A stretch of DNA of 64,000 bases, taken from positions 62,001 through 126,000 of the forward strand of contig JAJTEW010000006.1 of NCBI GenBank assembly GCA_021299875.1, given 5' to 3'. Under the pieces are notes generated by a model. That model ran no database searches and was not told the origin of the DNA. It saw only the letters and a list, made by a program, of their open reading frames with translations. The position numbers were made by a program, and so were the translations under genes. The stretch is from Comamonadaceae bacterium (GTDB lineage: Bacteria > Pseudomonadota > Gammaproteobacteria > Burkholderiales > Burkholderiaceae_C). The first letter of the stretch is position 1, and every line of letters starts with the position of its first letter. Positions 42,797 through 52,642 of the stretch are shown here, one piece after another.

Positions 42797-44350
42797 TCAG
42801 CCGGCGTTGACGCCGATGCCTTTGAATTCGCCGGTGGCGATGCGCTTTTGCCATTCGGCGGGGCCTGTGATGTGGGCGCTGGTGCCGCCCGCGTCGACCG
42901 CCACCGTCACGGGCATGTCGACCACGTCGAATTCGTAAATGGCTTCCATGCCCATGTCGGCAAAGCCCACGACCTTGGCGTGCTTGATGGCTTTGGACAC
43001 CAGGTAGGCCGCGCCGCCCACGGCCATCAGGTAAGCACTCTTGTGCTTCTTGATGGCTTCAATGGCGACCGGGCCGCGCTCGGCCTTGCCGATCATGGCG
43101 ATCAGGCCGGTCTGGGCCAGCATCATTTCGGTGAAGCCGTCCATGCGGGTGGAAGTCGTTGGGCCGGCGGGGCCGACGGCCTCATCGCCCACGGGGTCCA
43201 CGGGTCCCACGTAATAGATCACACGGTTTTTGAAGTCCACGGGCAGCGGCTCGCCCTTGGCCAGCATGTCCTGGATGCGTTTGTGCGCGGCGTCTCGTCC
43301 CGTCAGCATCTTGCCGTTGAGCAACAGCGTCTGGCCGGGTGTCCAACTGGCCACTTCGGCAGGGGTCAGCGCGTTCAGGTCCACGCGTTTGCTTTTTTCG
43401 GTGTCGGCCGTCCAGTTGACGTTGGGCCAGAGGTCCAGCGAGGGCGCTTCGAGGTAAGTCGGGCCGGAGCCATCGAGCACAAAGTGCGCGTGGCGGGTGG
43501 CGGCGCAGTTGGGGATCATGGCCACCGGCTTGCTGGCCGCGTGGGTGGGGTACATCTTGATCTTCACGTCCAGCACGGTGGTGAGCCCGCCCAGGCCCTG
43601 CGCGCCAATGCCCAGGGCATTGACCTTGTGGTAGAGCTCCAAGCGCATTTCTTCGACTTGGTCGAGCTTCTCGCCTTGGCTGGATTTTTCAAGCAGCTGG
43701 TACATGTTCAGGTCGTCCATCAGGCTTTCTTTGGCCAGAAGCACGGCTTTTTCGGCGGTGCCGCCGATGCCGATGCCCAACATGCCCGGTGGGCACCAAC
43801 CCGCACCCATGGTGGGCACCGTCTTCAGCACCCAATCGACGATGCTGTCGCCCGGGTTGAGCATGATCAGCTTGGATTTGTTCTCGCTGCCGCCGCCCTT
43901 GGCCGCCACGGTCACGTGCACATGGTGCCCCGGCACGATCTGGGTGAAGATCACGGCAGGCGTGTTGTCTTTGGTGTTTTTGCGGTTGAAGTGCGGGTCC
44001 GAGACCACGGATGCACGCAGCATATTGTCCGATTGGTTGTAACCCCGGCGCACGCCTTCGTTGATGGCGTATTCCAGGCTGCCAGTGAAGCCATCCAACT
44101 TCACGTCCATGCCGACTTCAAGGAACACGTTGACGATGCCGGTGTCTTGGCAAATCGGACGGTGGCCAATGGCACTCATCTTGCTGTTGGTCAGGATCTG
44201 CGCGATCGCGTCCTTGGCGGCTGGGCTTTGCTCGCGGGCGTAGGCGCTGGCCAGGTGCGAGATGAAGTCGGCCGGGTGGTAGTAGCTGATGTACTGCAGG
44301 GCGGCGGCGACGGATTCGATCAGGTCATCTTGTTTGATCAGGGTGGTCAT
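42797..44350 (-). CDS. fumarate hydratase, class I
   Basis: A 517-residue iron-sulfur fumarase (FumA/FumB type) of the TCA cycle. The N-terminal alpha part contains the cluster cysteine in GHRPICQDTGIVNVF plus TMGAGWCPPGMLGIGIGGTAEK and the region around NCAATRHAHF. The C-terminal beta part has VDPVGDEAVGPAGPTTSTRMD and KGERGPVAIEAI-like stretches. It carries an oxygen-labile [4Fe-4S] cluster by family. Upstream is the YqhA-type gene and downstream murI. Confidence 0.96.
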   Translation of the reverse strand: MTTLIKQDDLIESVAAALQYISYYHPADFISHLASAYAREQSPAAKDAIAQILTNSKMSAIGHRPICQDTGIVNVFLEVGMDVKLDGFTGSLEYAINEGVRRGYNQSDNMLRASVVSDPHFNRKNTKDNTPAVIFTQIVPGHHVHVTVAAKGGGSENKSKLIMLNPGDSIVDWVLKTVPTMGAGWCPPGMLGIGIGGTAEKAVLLAKESLMDDLNMYQLLEKSSQGEKLDQVEEMRLELYHKVNALGIGAQGLGGLTTVLDVKIKMYPTHAASKPVAMIPNCAATRHAHFVLDGSGPTYLEAPSLDLWPNVNWTADTEKSKRVDLNALTPAEVASWTPGQTLLLNGKMLTGRDAAHKRIQDMLAKGEPLPVDFKNRVIYYVGPVDPVGDEAVGPAGPTTSTRMDGFTEMMLAQTGLIAMIGKAERGPVAIEAIKKHKSAYLMAVGGAAYLVSKAIKHAKVVGFADMGMEAIYEFDVVDMPVTVAVDAGGTSAHITGPAEWQKRIATGEFKGIGVNAG

Positions 44351-44384
44351 GGTGTGTGTCTCTGAGGATTCAAGAAAAACGGGG

Positions 44385-44981
44385 TCAGTGGTCGGCTTTG
44401 TCGTGGTGAGACATCAGGCGGTCGGCGTAGGCGATGGCAATGGCGCTGAACAAGAAGGCGATGTGGATGATGGTTTGCCACATCAAGACCTGTTCTGTGT
44501 AGTTGGCGGCGTTGATGAAGGTCTTGAGCAAATGGATCGAGCTGATGCCGATGATGGCCGTGGCCAGCTTGACCTTGAGCACAGAGGCGTTCACATGGTC
44601 CAGCCACTCGGGTTGGTCGGGGTGACCTTCGAGATTCAGGCGCGAAACAAAGGTCTCGTAGCCGCCCACGATCACCATGATCAAGAGGTTGGAGATCATG
44701 ACCACGTCGATCAGGCCCAGCACCACCAGCATGATGACCACTTCATTGAGGCCGGTGATGGGGGCGTCGGTCTTGTAGCCAATGCTGCCAATCAGGGCTT
44801 GCAGCGCGGTTTGACTGCCAAATGCGGCTTCCAGCAAGTGAACCAACTCCACCCAAAAGTGAAAGACATAGACGGCTTGTGCTGCGATCAATCCCAAGTA
44901 AAGCGGCAATTGCAACCAACGGCTGGCAAAAATAAAGCTGTTGATCTGAGTAATCGAGGATTTGACGATGGGGCGTGGCAT
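44385..44981 (-). CDS. YqhA/UPF0114 family membrane protein
   Basis: A 198-residue membrane protein of the UPF0114 (TIGR00645) family. Hydrophobic helices lie at [51 protein letters not shown] and [16 protein letters not shown]. The conserved LVxxLxLIDxxMxxNLxxMVxxGGYExFVS core is present. No function has been assigned to the family. It precedes the fumarase gene by 34 bp. ATG 44981 begins MPRPIVKSS. Confidence 0.9.
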   Translation of the reverse strand: MPRPIVKSSITQINSFIFASRWLQLPLYLGLIAAQAVYVFHFWVELVHLLEAAFGSQTALQALIGSIGYKTDAPITGLNEVVIMLVVLGLIDVVMISNLLIMVIVGGYETFVSRLNLEGHPDQPEWLDHVNASVLKVKLATAIIGISSIHLLKTFINAANYTEQVLMWQTIIHIAFLFSAIAIAYADRLMSHHDKADH

Positions 44982-45159
44982 GATTTTCCAAGTTTGAGGT
45001 TCACAAAGCATCGCTTCATGCAAGCTGTAATTTTAGGCTCAAGAGCCTGTATCTGAGCTTGCGGATGTGCAAGTTTGATGTCAGTCAGTGCTTTGTAAGA
45101 GCCAAGCACGACATTTGCCCCAGTTTAAAATTTGACTTGATCCATAGGAGACAGACGCC

Positions 45160-47121
45160 ATGAGCAGCCCCATCTACCAACCCAGTGCCGATTTCGTCAA
45201 AAACGCCCACATTTCGGGCATGCCCGCCTATGAGGCGCTGTGCAAAGAAGCCGAAACCGATTACGAAGGCTATTGGGCCCGTCTGGCCAAAGAGCTGATC
45301 AGCTGGAAGACCCCTTTCACCAAGGTGCTGGACGAATCCAATGCGCCTTTCTTCAAATGGTTCGAAGACGGCACCCTGAACGCCTCTTACAACTGCCTGG
45401 ACCGCAACGTCGAAAAAGGCCTGGGCGACAAGACCGCCATCATTTTTGAAGCCGACGGTGGCGAAGTGAGCAAGGTCACCTACAGCCAGTTGCTGGCCAA
45501 GACCTGCCAGTACGCCAACGCCCTCAAGAGCTTGGGTATCCAAAAAGGTGACCGCGTGGTCATCTACATCTCCATGTCTGTCGAGGGCGTGGCCGCCATG
45601 CAGGCCTGCGCCCGCATCGGCGCCACCCACTCGGTGGTGTTTGGTGGCTTTTCGGCCCAATCGCTGCGTGACCGCATCGAAGACACTGGTGCTGTGGCTG
45701 TTATCACCGCGGACAACCAGGTGCGTGGTGGCAAGCTGCTGCCGCTCAAATCCATCGTAGACGATGCCATCAAACTGGGCGGTTGCGGCTCCATCAAAAA
45801 TGTGTTGGTCGTCAAGCGCTCAGGCGCCGACATCGCCATGACCGCAGGGCGTGACCTTTGGATGGCCGACTTGGCCGACCAGCAGGCCACCACCTGCGAA
45901 CCCGAGTGGGTCGGTGCCGAGCACCCCTTGTTCTTGCTTTACACCTCGGGCTCCACCGGCAAGCCCAAAGGCGTTCAACATTCCACCGGTGGCTATTTGC
46001 TGCACGCCGCCCTGACCACCAAGTGGACCTTTGACTTGAAGCAGGATGACGTGTTCTGGTGCACGGCCGACATCGGCTGGGTCACCGGCCACACTTACAT
46101 CACCTATGGTCCTTTGGCTTTGGGCGGCACCGAGATCGTGTTCGAGGGCGTGCCCACCTACCCAGACGCTGGCCGTTTCTGGAAGATGATCCAGGACCAC
46201 AAAGCCACCATTTTCTACACCGCGCCCACCGCCATCCGCTCGCTCATCAAGGCCGCAGAAGCCAACGACGCTGTGCACCCCAAGAGCTACAACTTGTCAA
46301 GCCTGCGTTTGCTGGGCTCGGTCGGCGAGCCGATCAACCCTGCCGCGTGGGAGTGGTACCACCAGCATGTGGGTGGCGGCAATTGCCCCATCGTCGACAC
46401 TTTCTGGCAGACCGAAACCGGGGGCCACATGATCACGCCATTGCCCGGTGCCACGCCCATGGTGCCCGGCTCTTGCACCTTGTCTTTCCCCGGTATCCAG
46501 GCCGCCATCGTGGACGAGACGGGCAAAGACATGCCCAACGGCCAAGGCGGCATTTTGGTGGTCAAGCGCCCCTGGCCTTCCATGATCCGCACCATTTGGG
46601 GCGACCCTGAGCGTTTCAAGAAGAGCTACTACCCTGAAGACTTCAAGGGCAAGTACTACTTGGCGGGCGACGGATCGATCCGTGACGAAAAGACGGGTTA
46701 CTTCACCATCACCGGCCGCATCGACGACGTGCTGAACGTCTCTGGTCACCGCATGGGCACCATGGAAATCGAATCGGCTTTGGTCAGCTGCACCGAGTTG
46801 GTGGCCGAAGCCGCCGTAGTAGGCCGCCCCGACGACACCACGGGTGAAGCGATTTGCGCCTTCGTGGTGCTCAAGCGCTCGTTGCCCAACACCGACGAAG
46901 GCAAGGCCATCGCCAAGCAATTGCGCGACCACATCGCCAAAGAAATTGGCCCCATCGCCAAACCCAAGGACATCCGCTTTGGCGAGAACTTGCCCAAGAC
47001 CCGTTCAGGCAAGATCATGCGCCGCTTGCTGCGCTCCTTGGCCAAAGGCGAAGCCATCACGCAGGACATCTCCACCCTGGAGAATCCCGCGATTCTGGGC
47101 CAACTGGGTCAGGCTTACTGA
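45160..47121 (+). CDS. acsA: acetyl-CoA synthetase
   Basis: A 653-residue AMP-forming acetate-CoA ligase. It has the P-loop [20 protein letters not shown], the acetate-pocket Trp region [13 protein letters not shown], the ATP motif [24 protein letters not shown], and the acetylatable lysine in [12 protein letters not shown]. The full length matches Acs. It allows growth on acetate, feeding the TCA cycle with the nearby fumarase. Its transcript ends at the hairpins listed next. Confidence 0.98.
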   Translation: MSSPIYQPSADFVKNAHISGMPAYEALCKEAETDYEGYWARLAKELISWKTPFTKVLDESNAPFFKWFEDGTLNASYNCLDRNVEKGLGDKTAIIFEADGGEVSKVTYSQLLAKTCQYANALKSLGIQKGDRVVIYISMSVEGVAAMQACARIGATHSVVFGGFSAQSLRDRIEDTGAVAVITADNQVRGGKLLPLKSIVDDAIKLGGCGSIKNVLVVKRSGADIAMTAGRDLWMADLADQQATTCEPEWVGAEHPLFLLYTSGSTGKPKGVQHSTGGYLLHAALTTKWTFDLKQDDVFWCTADIGWVTGHTYITYGPLALGGTEIVFEGVPTYPDAGRFWKMIQDHKATIFYTAPTAIRSLIKAAEANDAVHPKSYNLSSLRLLGSVGEPINPAAWEWYHQHVGGGNCPIVDTFWQTETGGHMITPLPGATPMVPGSCTLSFPGIQAAIVDETGKDMPNGQGGILVVKRPWPSMIRTIWGDPERFKKSYYPEDFKGKYYLAGDGSIRDEKTGYFTITGRIDDVLNVSGHRMGTMEIESALVSCTELVAEAAVVGRPDDTTGEAICAFVVLKRSLPNTDEGKAIAKQLRDHIAKEIGPIAKPKDIRFGENLPKTRSGKIMRRLLRSLAKGEAITQDISTLENPAILGQLGQAY

Positions 47122-47135
47122 TCGGAACCGATCTG

Positions 47136-47196
47136 CCAAGGGCTTTTTAGCCCTTGGCTGCGACGCCAAACAAAAGGCAGCCTCGGCTGCCTTTTG
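47136..47196 (+). terminator. double hairpin terminator after acsA
   Basis: Two hairpins follow the acsA stop: CCAAGGGCT-TTTT-AGCCCTTGG (47136-47157) and AAAAGGCAGCC-TC-GGCTGCCTTTT (47172-47195). The second is symmetrical with A and T runs on each side and can work for acsA and for the convergent Bug-receptor gene. Confidence 0.88.
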
Positions 47197-47214
47197 TCAT
47201 GGTGCTGACCCGTG

Positions 47215-48198
47215 TCAGGATTTCATGGCCAAGCCCAAACGCTCGATGGTCGCTTTTTCGGACTGGAACATGTTGTTGATGAACCGGGTGTATTCCTCGG
47301 TACCCATGTAGATCACCGACTGGTCGTACTTGTCAAAACTGGCCAGCACGGCCGGGTCTTGCAGCGTGCTTCTGAAAGCGTCGTGCAGGCGTTTGACCAC
47401 GGCCGGGTCCATGCCCTTGGGGCCGCCGATGCCAAAGGGCGAGTCGGACACCGTGTCGAAGCCCAACTCGTTGAGTGTGGGCACGTTGGGCCAGCGCTTG
47501 GTGCGTTTGCTGCCGTAGGTGGCCAGCAGGCGCATGGTGCCCGCCTCGACCTGCGGGGCCCAGCCGGTGGCGTCGCTGTGCGACATGACATGGCCGCCCA
47601 ACACCGCTTGCACGCCATCGGCGCTGCCTTTGAAGGGAATGTGGGTGACGTCGATCTTGGCTTTGCTGGCGAATTCGGCAAAGGCCAGGTGCGGCGTCGT
47701 GCCATTGCCGGTAGAGCCATAGGTGAACTTGCCCGGGTTGGCACGGGCAAAAGCCACCAGGTCGGCGATAGAGCGAATGGGCGAGTCTGCCCGCACGACC
47801 ACACCAAAGGTGTAGCCGGTCAGGCAGGCGATGTAGGTGAAATCCTTGAGCGGGTCGAACTGCATTTTTTGCATGTGCGGCAACCGTGCGACGCCGATGG
47901 TGATTTGCGACAGGGTGTAGCCGTCGGGCTGGGCACGCACCAGCTCGTTGGGGCCGAGCATGCCGCTGGCGCCGGGTTTGTTTTCGATGACCACTTGAAC
48001 ACCCAGGGCCTTGGTGGCGCTTTCTGCCAAAGCGCGCATCACGGCGTCGGTTGAGCCGCCTGCCGGCCATGGGCAGATCAGTTTGATGGGCCTGGCTGGA
48101 AAGGCCTGGGCTTGCGCAAGGGTGGGAAATGCCACCGTGACCGCGGCGGCGGCGGTGGCCTGAACAAAGCTGCGTCGTGATGTGTCTTGGGTTTTCAA
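47215..48198 (-). CDS. Bug/TctC-type tripartite tricarboxylate receptor
   Basis: A 327-residue periplasmic binding protein of the Bug family with a twin-arginine-like export signal (TSRRSFVQATAAAAVTVAF, cleavage near AQA). The Bug core is PIKLICPWPAGGSTDAVMRALAE, VVIENKPGASGMLGPNELV and GSTGNGTTPHLAFAEF. The start is assigned to TTG 48198, six bases after GGAG; no ATG or GTG gives a signal peptide. Ligand unknown, probably a carboxylate. No tctA/tctB partners are adjacent, as is usual for orphan Bug receptors. Confidence 0.92.
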   Translation of the reverse strand: MKTQDTSRRSFVQATAAAAVTVAFPTLAQAQAFPARPIKLICPWPAGGSTDAVMRALAESATKALGVQVVIENKPGASGMLGPNELVRAQPDGYTLSQITIGVARLPHMQKMQFDPLKDFTYIACLTGYTFGVVVRADSPIRSIADLVAFARANPGKFTYGSTGNGTTPHLAFAEFASKAKIDVTHIPFKGSADGVQAVLGGHVMSHSDATGWAPQVEAGTMRLLATYGSKRTKRWPNVPTLNELGFDTVSDSPFGIGGPKGMDPAVVKRLHDAFRSTLQDPAVLASFDKYDQSVIYMGTEEYTRFINNMFQSEKATIERLGLAMKS

Positions 48199-48332
48199 AC
48201 CGGTCTCCTTTGACAAATGGGTGAAGCCATTGAAAAGCAAGACGGCGCATCCGGCAATGGGGAAAACCTTCGGCCTGGTCAGTGGTGGGTCGCTTGCGTG
48301 ACTGGCAAGGGGCCACACCTTGAGGCGCATGT

Positions 48333-50162
48333 TCAGTCGCCCATCACCACGCCCTCGCGCCGGGGGTCGGCTCCGCCGAACCAACCGCTTGGCCTGCGTT
48401 CAATGGCTTGCAAGCCGCTGGTCATGTCGATCTGCACCACGTCGTGGCCACGGGCTTTGAGCGCGTCGATGGTGGCGCTGTCAAAGCCTTGGGCTTCGAG
48501 CAGGGTGGGGCCGTTCAATGTGCCGAAGTTGGGCAGGTTGATGGCTTGTTGGGCGTTGAGCCCCCAGTGCAAGCTGCCCCTGAGCAGCTTGGCCGTGTAA
48601 TGGATGATGAAGGCGCCGCCCGGGCTGCCGCCGCTCATGAGCAGCTGTCCTGTGGCCTTGTCAAACACCAGGGTGGGCGACATCGAAGAGCGGGGGCGTT
48701 TACCAGGTTCAACCCGGTTGGCGATCGGCCGTCCTTGCGCGTCCGCTGGTGACAAGCTGAAGTCGGTCAGCTCGTTGTTGAGCAAAAAACCGCCTGGGCG
48801 AGCTGGGTCGGTGCTGACCATGCGGCGCGCGCCGAAAGCGGCTTCGATGGTGCTGGTCATGGCCACGGCGCGGCCTTGTGCATCCACCACGCTGATGTGG
48901 CTGGTGCCAAACTCGGTCTGGGTGGGCATGGGTGCAAAGCTGCTTGGGCTGGAGCCCGGTTCTCCGGGTTGGGCCACTTTCATGGACTGGTGGCCAATTC
49001 CTTGGCTGCGTTGGCGCAGGTAGTCAGGCGCCAGCAGGCTGCGCCAATGGCTGCCCGGGGCGGGCACAAAATCCGGGTCGGCCAAGTACTGTGCCCGGTC
49101 GGCAAAAGCCAGGCGCGAGGCCTCGGTGTAGCGGTGTAAAAAATCGGGCGAGGGCAAACCACCCACCAGCTCGGGGCCCTGCGGCTGGGTGTGGGCCAGC
49201 AGCCCCAAGATTTGCCCGATGGCGATGTGTCCGGAGGATGGCGGGGGAAAGCCGCAGACGCGGACTTCGCGTGCAGGGGTCGGGTGGTCAAAGCACAAGG
49301 CTTCTCTTTCTTTGGGCTGGTAGTTGGCCAGGTCTTGCAGGCTCAAGGTGCCTGGGCGCGGGGCTTGCAGGGTGCGTGCCACCATGGCCTGGGCCACCGG
49401 TCCTTCGTGCAGGGCGCGGCTGCCCTCTGTGGCGATGCGACGCAGCACATGGGCGTATTCAGGGTTGCGCAGCACATGGCCCACAGGCCAAGCTTGCCCC
49501 TGGGCGTTGTAGAAAAAGCGCCAAGCCAGCGGGTCTTTTTTCAGGTGCGGGTCGGCCTGCAGCAGGGTGTGCAAGCGGGGGCTGACCCGAAAACCTTGCT
49601 CGGCCAAGGTGATGGCGGGCGCCAACAGCTGGGCCCAAGGCAGGCGGCCGTGTTGCCGGTGCGCGGCCTCCAGCATGCGCACCACGCCAGGCACGCCCAC
49701 CGAATGCCCGCTTTGTACGGCTTCGTCAAACGTGAGCGGTTTGCCCTGGTCCATGAACATGTCGCCGCGTGCGCCAGCGGGGGCGGTTTCGCGCCCGTCG
49801 TGTGCCGTGACTTTTTGGCCATCAAAGTGCAGCAAAAACGCGCCGCCCCCAATGCCGCTCGACTGCGGCTCCACCAGGCCCAACACCATTTGCACGGCAA
49901 TGGCGGCATCGAGCGCCGAGCCGCCTGCGCGAAGCACCTGGTGACCGGCATCGGTGGCCAGCGGGTTGGCGGCGGCCACGGCCTGGCGTGAGAAGGCCCA
50001 GCCGGGCTTGGCGCTGCGGCCGCTGGCCGCCTCCGGTTGGACGGCAAAATCTGGCACGCTGTAGCGCAAGGCGTTCGCGGGGGGCTGTGTGGTGCAGGCG
50101 CTCAAAAGACACAGGCTCGTGAGAACAAGTGGGAGATGAAAAAAAAAGGGAAAGGTTGACAT
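48333..50162 (-). CDS. ggt: gamma-glutamyltransferase, predicted lipoprotein
   Basis: A 609-residue Ntn-hydrolase that splits gamma-glutamyl bonds of glutathione and related compounds. It begins with a lipoprotein signal (lipobox LLSAC), so it is probably anchored in the periplasm. The self-processing site and nucleophile Thr are in EFGTSHISVVDAQG, with the large subunit before and the small subunit after. The PGKRPRSSMSPTLVFD and SGGSPGG motifs bind the glutamyl moiety. ATG 50162 is used; a TTG two codons upstream is possible. Confidence 0.94.
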   Translation of the reverse strand: MSTFPFFFHLPLVLTSLCLLSACTTQPPANALRYSVPDFAVQPEAASGRSAKPGWAFSRQAVAAANPLATDAGHQVLRAGGSALDAAIAVQMVLGLVEPQSSGIGGGAFLLHFDGQKVTAHDGRETAPAGARGDMFMDQGKPLTFDEAVQSGHSVGVPGVVRMLEAAHRQHGRLPWAQLLAPAITLAEQGFRVSPRLHTLLQADPHLKKDPLAWRFFYNAQGQAWPVGHVLRNPEYAHVLRRIATEGSRALHEGPVAQAMVARTLQAPRPGTLSLQDLANYQPKEREALCFDHPTPAREVRVCGFPPPSSGHIAIGQILGLLAHTQPQGPELVGGLPSPDFLHRYTEASRLAFADRAQYLADPDFVPAPGSHWRSLLAPDYLRQRSQGIGHQSMKVAQPGEPGSSPSSFAPMPTQTEFGTSHISVVDAQGRAVAMTSTIEAAFGARRMVSTDPARPGGFLLNNELTDFSLSPADAQGRPIANRVEPGKRPRSSMSPTLVFDKATGQLLMSGGSPGGAFIIHYTAKLLRGSLHWGLNAQQAINLPNFGTLNGPTLLEAQGFDSATIDALKARGHDVVQIDMTSGLQAIERRPSGWFGGADPRREGVVMGD

Positions 50163-50273
50163 AGCCAATTTCAGCCAGACGCAGAAATCCTTGGGGAGGG
50201 TGGGTTGGAGCCGATGTTGCCTGAAAGGTTTTTGGGACTGTAGTTGAAATTCAAGCCCCAGCGGCGCTGTGAT

Positions 50274-50951
50274 TCAGCCTTCATGGGTGTCCTTGGCCGA
50301 TGCCGGCCTGACTGGGGAGGCCTGGGCCGGACCGTGGGTCAAGGCGGTATGCACCATGCCCATCAAATGGGTCTCGGCCATGGCTGAAACACCCGGCGAG
50401 AGTGCCAGGTGCTGCATGACATTGGCCTGCTGGATGCTGGCCATGCCGTGAAGGGCCGACCAAATAAAAAGAGCTTGCAACTCCGCTTGAGCCAACAAGG
50501 CCAGCATGTCCATCTGTGTCGCGCTTGGGCGCTGTTGCAATTGCTGCTGCAAATGGTGACGCAACAGGTCAAAAGCATGCACCGCATGGCGCACCAATTC
50601 AGGATGGGCTGCAGGCTTGGGCCAGGGTGTACCGAACATCAGTCGGTATTCCAGCGGGTGCTCTGCGGCGAAACGCATGTAGGCCTGGCCCATGCCCAGC
50701 AGTGCATCGCTGGCATGGGCTTTGGAGGCTTGGTCCAAAAAAGCGGCGAAATCTTCAAAGCACCTCTGCATGATGGCCGCCAGCAAGTGGTCCCTGCTGG
50801 GGTAGTGCCGGTAGGGCGCTTGGTGCGACACACCGAGTTTGCGCGCCACATCGCGCAGGCTCAGGCCTTCCACGCCTTGCTCGGCAATCACCTCGCGGGC
50901 CGCGTGGATGCAGGCTTCTTTCAGGTCCAGTTCGTGAATGGTTTTGACCAT
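50274..50951 (-). CDS. TetR family regulator with WHG domain
   Basis: A 225-residue repressor. The N-terminal helix-turn-helix spans about residues 5-55 (CIHAAREVIAEQGVEGLSLR; DVARKLGVSHQAPYRHYPSR). The C-terminal half contains WSALHGMAS, matching the WHG domain (TetR_C_33). The gene is divergent from an integral membrane protein, and two palindromes lie between them, one spanning its promoter. That layout implies self-repression and control of the neighbour. ATG 50951 begins MVKTIHELD. Confidence 0.92.
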   Translation of the reverse strand: MVKTIHELDLKEACIHAAREVIAEQGVEGLSLRDVARKLGVSHQAPYRHYPSRDHLLAAIMQRCFEDFAAFLDQASKAHASDALLGMGQAYMRFAAEHPLEYRLMFGTPWPKPAAHPELVRHAVHAFDLLRHHLQQQLQQRPSATQMDMLALLAQAELQALFIWSALHGMASIQQANVMQHLALSPGVSAMAETHLMGMVHTALTHGPAQASPVRPASAKDTHEG

Positions 50952-50972
50952 TTGGCTTTTGATTTCGGCTAA

Positions 50973-51019
50973 TGTTGACAGTGTCAACAGTTTATATAAC
51001 ACTTGTAGACAGTGTCAAC
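50973..51019. promoter_or_regulatory. two palindromic operators and tetR promoter
   Basis: TGTTGACAGTGTCAACA (50973-50989) is a perfect 17-base palindrome. GTAGACAGTGTCAAC (51005-51019) repeats it with one mismatch, with the centres 31 bp (about three helical turns) apart. On the minus strand TTGACA (51018-51013), a 16-bp spacer and TATAAA (50996-50991) form a good sigma-70 promoter for tetR lying within and between the two sites. The plus-strand promoter is less clear. Binding by the adjacent TetR protein is inferred. Confidence 0.85.
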
Positions 51020-51033
51020 TTTTTGGGGTGATC

Positions 51034-51828
51034 GTGTCGTTTTTCAATACGGTGCAGGGATGGGCCGATTCGGCCTTGGGCTGGCACGGACTGAGTGCAA
51101 CGCAAAAAACCTTGTGCCTTTATGGCGTGCTGATGGCGGCGGTGCTGTTGCCCACTTATGCGCTGTCTTGGGTCGATGCGCGCACACTGCGCGAGGTGGG
51201 CATTTGGGCCAAGCCCATGAAGTTCATGGCTGGCACGGCGCTGTTTGCCTTGACCACCGTTTGGTTGACCACGCTGGTGCCCGGTCAGGTGGGCCACGAC
51301 CCCAGCTTTCGGTGGATCGCTGCTTTGATCATCGTGACCTCTTTGTTCGAAGTGGTGTACATCACATACCAAGCCTCGCTCGGGGAGGGCTCGCACTACA
51401 ACACGGCCGACCCTGTGCGGGCGATCCTGTTTGGTCTGATGGCTGTTGCCGCGGTGGGCTTGGTGGCATCGCAAGCCTGGCTGGCATGGGTCATTTGGAA
51501 AGCTTTGGGGACAACTGTCCTCACGCCGACCCTCTTGGCGTTACTTTTGGGCTTGGTCCTGACCTTTGTGTTGTCCACAGTCAGTGGCTTCATGTTGGGC
51601 GGCAGGCAACCGCCTGCTGGGGTGGGTTGGCCGGTGGTGGGCTGGCACACCTGGCAAGACTTGCGCCCCGCGCATTTTCTGGCCGTTCACGCTCAGCAAT
51701 TCCTCCCATGTGTGGGCATCTTTGCTGAGCGGGTGGCCGGTCAGGCTGCCATGCCCGCTGTGCTGGCTTTCACGAGTGTTTACATCGCAGCTTGGTTCAC
51801 CTTGAGCTGGATGGGCATGGCAGCTTGA
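51034..51828 (+). CDS. multi-pass membrane protein under TetR control
   Basis: A 264-residue protein with about seven hydrophobic helices, for example LCLYGVLMAAVLLPTYALSW, FMAGTALFALTTVWLTTLV, FRWIAALIIVTSLFEVVYI, AILFGLMAVAAVGLVASQ and LLALLLGLVLTFVLSTVSG. I do not recognise a characterised family. Conserved-looking polar residues in the membrane or at its edges include HDPSFR, EGSHYN and HFLAVHAQQFLP, whose histidines could bind metal or haem. The start is uncertain: GTG 51034 after GGGGTG is preferred, GTG 51028 is possible. It diverges from tetR across shared operators. Confidence 0.8.
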   Translation: MSFFNTVQGWADSALGWHGLSATQKTLCLYGVLMAAVLLPTYALSWVDARTLREVGIWAKPMKFMAGTALFALTTVWLTTLVPGQVGHDPSFRWIAALIIVTSLFEVVYITYQASLGEGSHYNTADPVRAILFGLMAVAAVGLVASQAWLAWVIWKALGTTVLTPTLLALLLGLVLTFVLSTVSGFMLGGRQPPAGVGWPVVGWHTWQDLRPAHFLAVHAQQFLPCVGIFAERVAGQAAMPAVLAFTSVYIAAWFTLSWMGMAA

Positions 51829-51849
51829 GTTAGCGGGCCTGCTGGGCGC

Positions 51850-52608
51850 TCACTTCGGTGCCAAGCGAATCGCCCCATCCAAGCGAATCACCTCGCCGTT
51901 GAGCATGTCGTTTTCGATGATGTGTTTGGCCAGTTTGGCGTAGTCTTGCGGGGTACCCAAGCGGCTGGGGAAGGGCACGCCGGCAGCCAGGGCGTCTTGC
52001 ACTTCTTGTGGCATGCCAAACAGCATGGGGGTGCCGAAGATGCCGGGGGCAATGGTCATGTTGCGGATGCCGTTGCGCGAGAGGTCGCGGGCAATGGGCA
52101 AGGTCATGCCGACCACGCCGCCTTTGGATGCGGCATAAGCGGCCTGACCGATTTGGCCGTCATAGGCGGCCACGCTGGCGGTGCTGATCAGCACGCCGCG
52201 CTCGCCGGTGGCTTCGGGTTCGTTCTTGCACATGGCCTCAGACGCCAGGCGGATCATGTTGAAGGTGCCCACCAGGTTGACCATGATGGTCTTGGTGTAG
52301 ACGGCCAAGCTGTGTGCGCCGTTTTTACCCACGGTTTTTTCGGCAGGGGCGATGCCCGCGCAGTTGACCAAGCCCACCAGCTTGCCCATCGACACAGCTT
52401 GGGCCACCACGGCCTGGCCATCGGCTTCGTTGCTCACATCGCATTTGACGAATGCGCCGCCCAGTTCTTTGGCGATGGCTTCGCCTTTTTCAGCCTGCAT
52501 GTCGGCGATCACCACTTTGCCGCCGTGGGCCGCCAGCATACGCGCCGTGCCTTCGCCCAAGCCCGATGCGCCGCCGGTGACGATGAAAACTTTGCCTTGA
52601 ATGTCCAT
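51850..52608 (-). CDS. SDR, 3-hydroxyacyl-CoA dehydrogenase type
   Basis: A 252-residue SDR. The cofactor motif is [15 protein letters not shown] followed by VIADMQ (an Asp that favours NAD), then NCAGIAP, the catalytic Ser in [19 protein letters not shown] and [10 protein letters not shown]. The sequence pattern, including [18 protein letters not shown], closely follows type II (HSD17B10-like) 3-hydroxyacyl-CoA dehydrogenases used in fatty- or branched-acid oxidation. A GGAG six bases before ATG 52608 decides the start. A palindromic operator lies 20 bp upstream. Confidence 0.92.
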   Translation of the reverse strand: MDIQGKVFIVTGGASGLGEGTARMLAAHGGKVVIADMQAEKGEAIAKELGGAFVKCDVSNEADGQAVVAQAVSMGKLVGLVNCAGIAPAEKTVGKNGAHSLAVYTKTIMVNLVGTFNMIRLASEAMCKNEPEATGERGVLISTASVAAYDGQIGQAAYAASKGGVVGMTLPIARDLSRNGIRNMTIAPGIFGTPMLFGMPQEVQDALAAGVPFPSRLGTPQDYAKLAKHIIENDMLNGEVIRLDGAIRLAPK

Positions 52609-52627
52609 GTTCAACTCCTGAATTTGA

Positions 52628-52642
52628 TTGACGTTACGTCAA
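52628..52642. promoter_or_regulatory. palindromic operator upstream of SDR
   Basis: TTGACGT-T-ACGTCAA is a perfect 15-base inverted repeat, followed at once by an extra half-site (CGTCAA). On the minus strand a CATAAT -10-like element with TG in front lies just upstream, so the operator would sit over the transcription start. ACGT-centred palindromes of this kind are used by MerR/TetR regulators of acyl-CoA and branched-chain degradation (LiuR-like); that link is inference. Confidence 0.6.

Noticed and set aside
50169..50273. Possible small gene between ggt and tetR
   Set aside because: Only about 100 bases with no ribosome binding site and no coding frame of interest; treated as plain intergenic DNA.
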